Origin: Pteria penguin
Taxonomy: Eukaryota > Mollusca > Bivalvia > Pterioida > Pteriidae
Assembly: GCA_035048485.1 (NCBI GenBank)
Contig: CM068583.1
Location: forward strand, 65,898,306 to 65,962,305
DNA: 64,000 bases
Direction: 5' to 3'
In this document: in pieces, positions 39,235 through 50,209 of the stretch
Numbering within the stretch: the stretch's first letter is position 1
How the letters are laid out: each line of letters opens with the position of its first letter
Notes under the pieces: model-generated
What the model saw: only the letters and a program-made list of their open reading frames with translations
Database searches by the model: none
Told to the model about the DNA's origin: nothing
Program-made: the position numbers and the translations under genes

Positions 39235-40105
39235 GATGCCTAATATTGCAACAGTATCTCATCTCATCTTGGTCACCTCATTACTGGCGAGTCAATATCG
39301 TAGAAAGTAAAATTTTTCGTCAGTCAATTATCCGGGGTCATAAATTTAGGAAACCAAAATCATTTAATTGACGTACGAATATCCGTATTATAATGAATAC
39401 TTTATAGGATTATTTTCGCAAATTGTGGAACAGGAAGAAGTACAGTTAGATACATTGTCAGAATGGGTAAAAGCATATAAGATGTTTGATAAAATCCTGT
39501 ATAAGTAAACTAAAAAGGAACATGAGACTCCGTCGTACTTCTACCTTTAACGACCTAGGTGTCCAGGCAGAACTAGAAAGAATACATCATAAATATGTGT
39601 TAGTGTCAGCAGATAAAGCATCGGACAGTATAGTTTTCTTTTGCAAGGACTACTAGATCAATTGTCCTTTAGGGGAACTTCGTATTAACGAGTCTACTGG
39701 TTATCCTAATTATACTCGCTTTATACTCGAAACAGATGGAATTATTGATAATCATAAATCTGTCTTGAGTACCTTTAATATATATACTAAAGATACAAAA
39801 CTACTAAAAGATCCATAAAAGCATAAGTTTATTGCAGAATCCATCCGCTATGAGCCCTTCTTTCAAAAATACTATCTGCAGATAAGGAGATACTTCAAAC
39901 GTAAATCAATGTAATTTACTCTAGAAGTAGTGTTCATCAGTTTTGGATATTAAAAAGCTCTAGGAAATAATTGGAAAGCTTAAAATCTCAAAATTTGTCC
40001 ACTGTTAAATATATTAAGTCTTACGGTTTTTCTACACTTTATGCCACTATACCCCATGATAAATTGAAAAACAGACTTTAAAATTATCGATAATTGTTTT
40101 TTACA
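39235..40105 (+). pseudogene. Penelope-like element, N-terminal and early RT region, decayed
   Basis: Broken frames read in order: VNIVESKIFRQSIIRGHKFR, DTLSEWVKAYKMFDKI, FNDLGVQAELERIHHKYVLV, SADKAS, then a gap, then GFSTLYATIPHDKLKNRL. The last is RT motif A region (DFSTLYTTIPH in the other copies), with Asp replaced by Gly. Several stops and frameshifts. The sequence ends at a (CA)n tract soon after motif A, so the YxDD half is missing. Confidence 0.7.
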
Positions 40106-40240
<135 letters not shown>

Positions 40241-40583
40241 ATACAAAAATCTTGTTAGTCAGAATAGAATAAGAAGCAATTGGTATTGACCTTTAATTTT
40301 ACTTTCATATATACTCAGGGACTTTAAAAACGCCTGTTTTTTCATGTAAAAACATAAACATTATGAAAATAAATCGATTTGAATATCTGCTTGATATTGT
40401 GTGATTGCGGTAACTTTCATGCTATCGGCGAGACAAATCACTCAACCATAGCGTAATACTGCTCACCCGTGCCCTTTTCAAAAAGTACTCGACCATGTGC
40501 TCTACATTGAGTAATTTTCTACAGAAATAACGTATACTAGTACCTAGCGCCTTTATCTATCCTGATTTCGACTAACTCGTAAA

Positions 40584-41599
40584 ATGCGGAGACTGCCTTA
40601 GCAACAGACGTATGCTGTTCTTGGCCTTGTAGACGCCGGCGTAAATCAGGGTATCATCGCAGGATGCTTTAACGTCCATTTGTCTACAATCACGAGACTT
40701 TTACGGAAGTATCAGACCACAGGAAGTGTTAAGGATCGTCCTTGAAGTGGTCAGCCACGCGTAACGACAAGACGTCAAGACTTTTCATAAGGCAACGTCA
40801 TCTACGTGACAGGTTTGCGACAGCCGTAAGCACATCAAGAGATGTGATAGGTCGAATCCACCCCAGGACAGTACGCCGACGATTGAAAGAGCAAGGTTTG
40901 CTATGCCGTCGCCCATTGAAAGGCTTGATCCTAACTCCTCGCTACCGAAAACATCGTCTGACCTGGTCCCGGAACATGCTTGTTAATCGACGTAATTGGC
41001 ATGACGTAGTGATCGGCGACGAATCAAGATTCAATTTGTCTATGGCTGACGGAAGACAGCTCATTTATAAGAGACGCAATGAACATTTTGCCGCAAACTG
41101 CACAAATGAGTGTGACAAATTTGGCGGCGGTGGCGTCATGGTTTGGGGAGCCATCAATCAAAATTTCAAGTCATCATTGGTCATTTTGAGGAACACTCTT
41201 ACCGCGAGACGCTACATCGACGTTTTACAGCCTGAGCTCCTTCCATTAATTCAACGTCATCAAACTGTCAACAATCCATTGACGTTTCAACACGACAACG
41301 CATCACCGCACACGGCTGGAGTCACCTTAAACTTTCTAAACATCCAGGGAATTAATGTAATGGATTTCCCAGCACGTTCACCCGACCTCAATCCTATAGA
41401 GCACATGTGGGATGAGTTAGGGAGATGCTTACGTAAACGTCAACGTCAACCAAGAGCTGAAGATAAGTTGGCACGTGATCTTCAAGAAGAGTGGAATAAT
41501 ATTCCTATGAGAAAAATTCGAACTTTTTGTCAATCCATGCGGTCCAGATTGCGTGCATGCATTAAAGCAAATGGGGGGAGGGGGCATACTCGTTACTAA
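40584..41599 (+). pseudogene. Tc1/mariner-type transposase, DD34E, inactivated
   Basis: The enzyme would cut and paste its own element by a DDE nuclease fold. The first frame starts MRRLP at 40584, hits TAG at 40599, then reads a helix-turn-helix DNA-binding region (LGLVDAGVNQGIIAGCFNVH, LSTITRLLRKYQTTGSVKDR). It stops again at TGA (40743), where related proteins have Arg in RPRSGQPR. A frameshift near 40780 leads into an open frame of over 260 residues carrying GDESRFNL (first Asp), QHDNASPH (second Asp) and SPDLNPIEHMWDEL (Glu). There are 34 residues between the second Asp and the Glu, the Tc1 spacing. Catalytic residues survive, but two stops and one frameshift kill it. I could not find a matching pair of terminal inverted repeats; GGGACTTTAAAAACGCCTG near 40319 is a possible left end. 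Confidence 0.9.
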
Positions 41600-41944
41600 A
41601 CAAAACACATGAAATTTTGGACGTGGTGTACATAACTGATGAAATCAAATCATTTCTTAAAAGAAACGTGTCATAGTATCAATCATATTGTCAAATATAA
41701 TTCAAATTTTCGAAATAAATCAAGTTTGATGCAATTAATTTCAGACCAGGAACCAGGACTGTGCAACGGACTCTGAGTACGGTATTGTACCTTTCAACTG
41801 TATTTCTATTAGTAATGCATTATATACATAACTATCTATTTATTTTTGATATATTGATATATGTATATTACTTTTTATTTTATTTTGATTGTCTAATGAT
41901 ATGGAACTGTTAAAGCTCATATCGTTAAATTTTAGAGGCTAAAA

Positions 41945-43190
41945 TTATATATGTGGTTACAAAGTAGCAAATTTGATATTTGAAAGTAGCAAATTCGAAG
42001 TAGCAAATTTGATAGCAAGGCAGCTAACAATTACACATTCGTATGTAAGGCATACTATATAAAATGTTTTATAGAAGAGCTTGGTCCTCATTCAACGCCT
42101 GGTAATCCAACTTATACAGTTACAAATCTGTCTCCTTCAGAGGTATTGGATAATCACATGTCAGTTCTCAGTTCATTCAGTATTACTACAAATGAATCTG
42201 ATCTCGAGCTACTATAACTTTTTGGATTCCAAAGAGGCATAAAACTCCATATAAGCATCGATTTATAGCTGGATCTTCCAAGTGTTCCACCAAGCCTCTT
42301 TCCATGTTACTCACCAAAATTCTAACACAAATCAAATATGGTCTTCAGAAATACTGCTCTACTGCTTACTCGAGAAGCACTTAAAATCTCCTATTTTCAA
42401 TAATGTCACTATTATCAAATCTTTTGACTTTTCGACTCTATATACAACCATTCCTCATCAAAAACTAAAGAACAGAATAACACCAATCATTCAAAACGCC
42501 ATCTTTAACAAAAAAGGAACTCACAGATATAAATGTCTCGTTTTAGGCCACAACGACACTTATTTTGTGAAGGAACAGTCTGATCCCAGCAGCAAGTATA
42601 CAGAAAAAGAGATTATCCAAATGTAAGAATTTCTTATAGATAATTTTTTGTGATATTTGGTGGGAAAGTGTCCCAACAGATTGTTGGCATTCCTATGGGT
42701 ACTAATTGCGCGCCTCTTCTGGCCCACATATTTTTGTACTCTTATGAGGCAGAATTTATACAGTCTCTGCTCTTTAAAGGCAATAAACAATTAGCGTCTT
42801 CATTTCACAACTGATACGCCATGCCTGAGTATGCTCTAAATACGAAAATTTCGTCCCGAGAGCGAGGCGTCTTGCCACGAAACTACTCTCACAAGGATAT
42901 ATTGAGGAACGTTTGAAATTGTCACTGAGGAAGTTCTATGGTCGTTATAGGGATCTATTGCAATTTCAGATTCCTCTTTCAACAATGTTAACCGATATTT
43001 TGGGACCTGACCATACAAAATAACAATCTTAACTTTTCGACTATACTTGATTTGATATAATACGTATATACATGTATACACATACATTTGTTCACCTGCG
43101 TTTCCGACGCCGGAATTTCAGGCAGGCAGATGAACTATGAGATATGGGTTACCCTTCGGTACTTCTTTGTCTTTTACTTCTACAAGAAAC
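41945..43190 (+). pseudogene. Penelope-like element copy A, inserted in the LINE
   Basis: Reads DSKAANNYTFVCKAYY, LSPSEVLDNHMSVL, a stop, FWIPKRHKTPYKHRFIAGSS, then SFDFSTLYTTIPHQKLKNR (RT motif A), then QQIVGIPMGTNCAPLL (motif B region, 42671-42721), then AEFIQSL. It then jumps within a few bases of 42812 to the far C-terminal part (SLRKFYGRYRDLLQF), so the YxDD block is deleted. The tail with CCGACGCCGGAATTTCAG (43107) is like 22156-22500 but shortened. The left border is uncertain within 41943-42010. Confidence 0.75.
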
Positions 43191-43733
43191 TCATTTTATA
43201 GAGAATAAGAGAGATAGATATGATAGAAACTGGGAGGGTAGAATAGTTCATGCTTTTTCTGATTCTCAATACAGCAGAGTTTCAATATACTTTCGCAGAA
43301 ACTTAGACATTACAATATTAGGTCAACATTCATCGAACGATGGGCGTATTCTTGTACTTAATGTAAAGATTGATGAGAGAAATTTTACATTTATTAATAT
43401 ATATGCTCCAAATGATGAAAAAATTAAAGTTAATATTTATTGAAAAACCTAAAAAATATATAAGACAATATGCAAATTATGAAGAAAATATGTATATATG
43501 TGGAGATTTCAACTGTAATTTAAAAAACAATTTGAGAAAAGTCAAAAGAAATTACAGTCATTTCTGTTAGGGTGTGATTTAATTGATGTGTGGAAAAAAA
43601 AATACATGAAAGCATAAAAAGATATACTTGATGCGATAATGAAAATATTCCTAAAAGTAGAATTGATTTTATATTTACGTCTAAGTCAAATGTCGAAAAA
43701 ATTAAATCTATGTTAGTACGACGTGTTCCTGGC

Positions 43734-44606
43734 TGAGTTCATTCAGTCTTTGCTTTCGCAAGGAAAAAAACAATTGGCTCTTGGCTTCAATTTTACTTAC
43801 AGATATATAGATGACTTGCTTTCAATTAATAATCCTTCATTCGCGGATTACCTTAGCATCATCTATCCAAGTGAACTGGAGGTCAAAGAAACCACAGAAA
43901 CTAGTAATTCTACTTCGTATTTAGATATTATGTTGTCTTTCGACATTAATGGTCAATTAAACACCTCACTCTATGACAAACGTGACGATTTCAATTTCGC
44001 TATCACAAACTTTCCTTTCATAAGTAGCAACATTCCATCATCGCCCGCATACGGCGTATTCATATCTCAGTTAATACGTTATTCCAGAGCATGTTCAAAT
44101 TACAATGACTTTGTTCTGAGGGCTAGGCGACTTTCAGTTAAGCTGCTCAACCAGGGTTATATATGTGCTAGACTAGCATCGTCACTGAGGAAGTTCTACG
44201 GTCGTTACGAGACTCTTATTATTCCATATGATATCTCGTTATCCAGACTTTTAAATGATATTCTGGACTGAGACCGATTCCGATCACTTTACACAGATTT
44301 GACACCTTCTATACTAGAAGGTTACTTACTTCGACTTCTCCATATATAGATACATATGGAATTCACACGATTTGACTCTTTCTACGGGGTATATGTGACG
44401 GGTGTTGCTAGCAAGCAGGAGATGCTCACTCTCCCGGGCACCTGATCTCACTCCATCACAGGGGTTCACATATGCTCTTCAAGTAGACATATTTTGTTAT
44501 TTTCCATTTGTTTTTCATTTTCACTGATTTTGTATGTCCTATGGTTTCATGATTTTTGGACTTGTGGTTTGGATTTATCCATCATCTTTACACACGAAAA
44601 CGGTAA
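43734..44606 (+). pseudogene. Penelope-like element copy B, 5'-truncated, inserted in the LINE
   Basis: An open frame of about 180 residues starts abruptly inside the RT: AEFIQSLLSQGKKQ, then FTYRYIDDLLSINN with the YxDD catalytic box, then IYPSELEVKET, YLDIMLSFDI, YDKRDDFNFAITNFPF, YGVFISQLIRYSRAC and SSLRKFYGRYETL, ending at a stop at 44271. A 3' tail (44319-44606) matches 1-278. The frame is undamaged, so this copy is younger than the others. No GIY-YIG endonuclease region is present. Confidence 0.8.
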
Positions 44607-46969
44607 CAGAATGACGGATCATAGATATCTAAATTTGAAAATAAATGTGTGTATTCAAAAAGAGGTCCAGTGTATTGGAAATTAAATGTGAAATATCTGA
44701 ACAATCAGATATCTATTATCATATCTATTTTAAATTCTCTTGATAATGATGATCCATTGACAAAATGGGCATCTTTTAAGTTTAAAGTAAAGGAATATTC
44801 CATTCAATTCGCAAAAGCTGTAAAGTCGAACGAAAAAAGGAGAATTTATAATCTAGAAAAAGAGTTACACGATATTGAGACAAGACATATCAATAGAAAG
44901 AGACAGATTGAAAGAGAAATAAACAATTATTACGACGAAAGAGCAAAGGATGGAGAGAAAAATACAAATTATTTCCTTTCACTGGAAAAAAGACACCAAG
45001 AAAATTATGCAATAACAGAAATAAAGAATGATGATAATAAAAAAGAAAATAATGGTAATATGGAATTTTTAAAGAAATGTGTAACTTCTACTCCGCTGCA
45101 TATAAAAATACTGGAATTAAAGAAAATGAAATCGATAATTATCTTGAATCAGTGAATACTCCGATACTCTCTGACGATATGAAAGCTTTCTGTGATAAAA
45201 TGCCTACTAAATTTGAATTAAAAAAGTGCTGTTTTTGAACATCAATATGTAATGAATGTATGCATTGAACATATGGGCTTAAATCGGAATTTTATCAATG
45301 TTTTTTTGGGAAAATATAGAACCCCTATTTTACAAGGTCATTAACCATATATATGAAGAAAAGGAGATGGGTTTCTCACAACAACTAGTTGTATTTACTC
45401 TTTTATTCAAAAAGGGAGATTGGAATATACTAAAAAATAAATAGACCGGTAAGTTTAACAAATACAGATTACAAAGTAATAGCTTTTGTTATAGCGCGGC
45501 GTCTTCAAAAAGTAATTGATAACTTATAGGTAAGCAACAATCAGCTTATGTCAAAGACCGCTATATCGGCGGTAAGGCGCGTCTTATTCTAGCTATGTTT
45601 GATAATTGCGACTAAAAAAATGGAGATGGTCTATTATTATTTCCAGATTTAGAAAAAGCTTTTGATTCTGTTGAATGGGCCTTCCTTTTCAAAGTTTTAA
45701 AAAATTTAATTTCGGACCGAATTTCTTGTCATGGATAAAAATACTGTATAAAAATCTAATATTTAGATTGAAAATAAATGGATGGATATCTAAAACATTT
45801 TTAGATGTCTCGTGGAATAAGAGAATGGTGTCCGATTTCCGCGATGTTATACCTTTTCGTAGCAAAACTTTCAGCAATAAATATAAGGAACCACAAAGGC
45901 ATTCCGGGAATATAAAAGCCATACAACACGCGGACGATCTGACAATTTCTTTAAAAAATATTGATCATTAAATAAAACTAAAAGATGTAATTAATTCTTT
46001 TTGTTGTGACGTTACAATGAATTTATGTCACGTATTATGACGTCACTGTGAAAAACAACGCCAAAAGGTGTTAGCTCGGACAAAAAGACAGCCATTAACA
46101 AGATCGGCAAGTGGTCTATTGTCGGTTCAAAAATAAATATTAACAAAACTGAATCAGTATTAATGGGAGGAAAGATAAACACGATAAATTGTTCGGGATT
46201 GGGGTTAATAATAAATGCGTTAAATGTTTTGGTGTTTACGTAGGACATGATAAAATTGAATGCTGTAACAAGAACTGGATAAAAAAATATAGATGATATA
46301 CAAAAACTTTTTGAATCTTGGAAAAGAAGAAAACTAACATTGTTTGGTAAATCTTGCATTGTTTAATTCACTAGCTATATCCAAATTTATCTACAGTGCT
46401 TCTGTTCTACCGATTCCAGATATATCACTTATTAATAAAATAAAATCAAATATTTTCAACTTCATATTGCACAAAATAGATCGAATAAAAAGAAATACTT
46501 TGATAGGGAATATTGAGAACGGGGGTTTGGGATTAGTGGAAATAGAAACAAAATTTAAATAGACAATCTCTCTTGTACTGATGTTTTATCACAACCACTC
46601 TGGTGCAACAATTTATTCAAATGTAATGGAAAATCTTTATATTTCCCTTGCTGGGTTAAAAGCAACTTTCTGTATGTTAAAGATTTATTTAAAGCAACTG
46701 GCAAAATGAAATTTTGGAAAATTTATCTGATTAAAAAAAATTGGATTTGTAAATTCAAAAAATTGTTTCAAATAAATGGAATGAAAATGAGATTTTAATG
46801 CCGAATATTTCGAAGAAATATTCTTTATGTTTCTATACTGGTTTTCATAATATTTTAGATAAAAATGCTCTTTCTTCTTTCAAAATCTTTTAAAGAAAAA
46901 AGAGGAATTACTGGCTCAATTATGTGGCAGAAGTCACCATGGAGCTATACAATACATGAATATAAATAA

Positions 46970-48960
46970 TATACTAGAACATATAACACATTACAAAAAT
47001 ATTTGATTGTAGTGCAATTACGATACCGACTTAGGACGGTCATTTAATTTGACAAAAGCCAAACAAATGGTGTGGTTAACCGGTTTACGGGCCCACCTTC
47101 CCACTCACCGTAACAGCAGAACAATCAAAGGACGTACATTTAAAAATTTATAAATAATCTTCCATGTAAAGAACAAGGGTCAACAGGTGTCGCATATTGA
47201 GAGGTCATAAAAATATAACCACGTAAGTTATTGTAAAACACATAATGGTATAAAAAATACATGCGACATGAACATGATAAACCGTGCTCTGCCAGTCTGA
47301 AAGCGAGCTAAGACCCTAGATCTGTAGGAGTCTCGACTAACAGTCAGAGGGGACGAGGTTCAGGACCATGTCTCCTCTGAAAGAGGTTTGGACAAGGCCC
47401 TCATATAATCCCCACCGCCCTGTTATTCAGCGTGCAACGTTCAAGTAAAAGTCTGCATACGGCTGTAGAGGGGCCAAATACAAGACCTATAGTCTTTTTG
47501 ATGATCTCAATATCATATTGTCTATTTAGAAGACGTTTGACTATTTTATTACATGATAAAATAACGTTATCGGAGCCTTTTACTTTCCTTAGTTTATATG
47601 CGAGATCACCGTAAAAATTAGGATGGTAAATTCCATTGGATACATACTGTTGAAAAGAAATATTTCCAAATATAGATAGAAGTTCTGAATAAGATCTGAA
47701 GAATTTGCCGAATGATTTTCTTAGCTTGTGATATCTGTAACCCCGAGTTAAAAGTTTAGTAGTAATTTGTAAATTTCGTTTATGAAAGTCCAAAATAGCC
47801 TCTGACAAATCGAACTAATTGAGATATATAGATACTATATGATGGGAGTCGAGGGACATCGCCATCCAAGTAAGGGAAATTTACAATAGGAAATCCAAAA
47901 TCCTCAAGTTTATCATAAATATTAGTATATATTAGGTGGTTTATAATTTTGATGTTTAAATCTAACAAAGGTGTAGATTTATCTCAAGTATTAGCTTTAT
48001 TCAATGTGAGCTCTGGTGGATATATTTCTGATATGAATTGTTCGATTTCAGGGTTGTCGATAACCAAAATGTCATCCAGATATCTGCAAGTATTATTAAA
48101 TTTGTCAATGAGGCCAAAACGTTTTGATTTTTGAATAGAAACCATAAAATTCCTCTCATAACAATAAAGAAATAAATCTGCTATCAGAGGCGCGCAGTTA
48201 GTACCCATAGGAATCCCAACTATTTGTTGATATATCTTGCCATCAAATTGCACATAAATATTATTCATGAGAAAATCTAGTGCTTTACATAATTCCTTGC
48301 AAGTCCAGTATTTATATGAAGTATACTGTTTGTTGGAAAAAATCCAGAGTTATTGGAAGTACATATGTACGTTTTAGATTCTCTGTGAAAACACCATTGT
48401 ACAAGAGACAGCAACTTGCTTTTAATCAAATCATGAGGCAGAGATGTATAAAGTGTAGAAAAATCAAATGTAGAAATTTGAGCCGCTTTAAAATTTAGCG
48501 AAAGAAGTTTGTGTATAATTTCATGAGAATTTTTAATCGACCAAAAGTAATTGATGTTACTATTATGAATCGCGACATCACAATATTTGATAATATGATC
48601 TTTTATAGCAGTTAGAGCAGACGTAATATGCTTCGATAGTACCGTAGTAGAGCATGGGTAGAGTTAGATATGAAACGTGATTTATATGGACTTTTATGTA
48701 GTTTTGGGAACCAATGTATGGTTGGTAGATCAGATTTATCACTTTTAATTTTAAAGTCGGACATGGTCATGAGGTGATCGTGCAAGGTGCTGTCTTTTGA
48801 GGTAGGGCTTTAAAGAAAAAATTCCAGTATCCTTTGTATCAGTTATTATATTCTCGAGAATTCAGTATTGACAAATCTGGAAATCGGATCGGTATCTCTG
48901 ATTTTAGCTTGAATAAAATCAGTACCGAACAGCGATCATGAATTACAAAGACAATATCTT
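46970..48960 (-). pseudogene. Penelope-like element family 2 copy, RT with YLDD, decayed
   Basis: Minus strand, several frames: LYTSLPHDL-like motif A region near 48430-48480, NNIYVQFDGKIYQQIVGIPM (48210-48270) followed by GTNCAPLIADLFLYCY, CRYLDDILVIDNPEIEQF (about 48020-48090), YPPELTLNKAN, DLNIKIINHLIYTNIYDKLE, FGFPIVNFPYL, YISQLVRFVRG, KSFGKFFRSYSELLSIFG and KIVKRLLNRQYD. It ends in a tail at 46990-47400. The region 48500-48960 is the poorly preserved N-terminal part. It lies against the end of the LINE in the opposite orientation. Confidence 0.75.
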
Positions 48961-49064
48961 GATGTTTAAGGTTTCTTATTCAGTATTTTGCAGGTTCAAA
49001 TATCGCTACTAATCCTCAGGTCGTTGGAATTTCATACCAATATCCATAAATGTGTTCTTCAATA

Positions 49065-49215
49065 TTAAGTAATATGTGGTTATACAGTTCACAACTGCTT
49101 GGAAGGATTAAATATGTCATCATTAGTGGCTATAAAAATCGCAACTGCTTAGAAGGATAAAATATATTATCATTGTGGTTATACAAATCACAACTGTTTG
49201 GAAGGATTTATGAAC
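49065..49215. repeat. Tandem repeat, ~55-60 bp x 3
   Basis: Three copies of GTGGTTATACAGTTCACAAC followed by TGCTTGGAAGGAT, with substitutions. Confidence 0.8.
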
Positions 49216-49359
49216 TCCCCAGCTGGGTCATTTATTATCTTGTTGAAATGTTGCCTTGAATCAATTTGATTTTATATAATTTGGATTGTATGGTGTGTTA
49301 TACTTCAACAGTAAGATAGAAAATGTAGGAATTAAGCATGTCCTGTTGTAGTAACCATA

Positions 49360-49505
49360 TATACAATAAATGTACTATAATACAGATAACTACATAAATG
49401 TTCTATAATACAGATAACTACAATAAATGTTCTATAATACAGATAACTACAATAAATGTTCTATAATACAGATAATTACAATAAATGTTCTATAATACAG
49501 ATAAC
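49360..49505. repeat. 29-bp minisatellite x 5
   Basis: Unit ATAATACAGATAACTACAAT followed by AAATGTTCT. The first and fourth copies carry small changes. Confidence 0.9.
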
Positions 49506-49509
49506 ACAA

Positions 49510-49915
49510 AAGATAATTAAACACTGCGTACACAAGATGGAGGCATACTACAGATTAACTCTATATGGAGAGTGCCACATTTACACAATACCATATTAGG
49601 AGTACTAAACATTTCTAAATGTCTCGAAGTTAAGAATTACGTGGTCCATATGGTGAGTTTAATCTTAATGTAATGGAGCACTGTTACTTAATTTAAGTAG
49701 CCTAATGTTAACTGAAATCAGTTTTGACATTGTCCTGTAATCGAATATTATTGTGACGGAATGAATGTGCATTTTTTATGTTGACTTTGTTCGTTTAATT
49801 CTTATGTTCCTTCCCAATGAATTTTATGGTGACTATATCTGGATAACAATGCAAAGAAATTTAGACCTTTACGTGCTACGTGTACTGTAACATGGAGCCT
49901 CAGTTTTCATTGTTT
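49510..49915. other. Intergenic, no recognised feature
   Basis: AT-rich sequence downstream of the minus-strand GTPase gene. I see no clear polyadenylation signal for that gene close to its stop. Confidence 0.4.
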
Positions 49916-49917
49916 CA

Positions 49918-50017
49918 TTCGACAGACAAGACAAAGGCGAGTTACCAGCAGAACTCGAACCCAGGACCTCTCAGCCACGAGCTAAACACCCAGCCGATTG
50001 TGCTACGCCGGCTCGTA
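49918..50017 (-). mobile_element. tRNA-like SINE head or tRNA pseudogene
   Basis: On the minus strand: CCGGCGTAGCACAATCGGCT (box A-like) and CCTGGGTTCGAGTTCTG (box B-like) about 40 bases apart. It does not fold as a complete tRNA by eye. The central SINE domain is not obvious, so this may be a different SINE family. Confidence 0.5.
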
Positions 50018-50209
50018 TAAGTTGTAGACATAGGTATATGGTGAAATAAATTCATATTGCCTTACACATGTGTACATGTATATCTTATAGTTGGTATAGA
50101 GATGAATTAAGTACATGTAATATAATGTAAGATGCATTGAACTGAATAGATTAATGATTTGTTAAATGGAGTATATAATTAGTTATTATTGCTACGAATA
50201 TTATCTTCA

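Larger units (their letters stand above)
41901..46960 (+). pseudogene. L1/Tx1-like LINE ORF2, decayed and split by two insertions
   Basis: Segment 1 (41901-41942) is the start MELLKLISLNFRG. Segment 2 (43190-43733) is the APE-type endonuclease: LLQETHF, GRILVLNVKID, FINIYAPNDEK, a frameshift, CDNENIPKSRIDFIFTS and MLVRRVPG. Segment 3 (44607-46960) resumes with ENGNRMTDHRYLNLKIN and reaches the reverse transcriptase with QSAYVKDRYIGGKARLILAM (45541-45600), LEKAFDSVEWAFLF (45651-45690) and the HADDLT catalytic box (about 45929). C-terminal pieces include VKCFGVYVG and KLTLFGKSCIV. Numerous frameshifts and stops occur. The gaps between segments are filled by the two Penelope-like copies. The endonuclease and RT would act in target-primed reverse transcription (family knowledge). 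Confidence 0.8.

Noticed and set aside
45165..45200. Hammerhead-like CTGACGA followed by GAAA in the LINE
   Set aside because: Only three bases separate the two core strands, too short for stem II, and the stretch is decayed LINE coding sequence.
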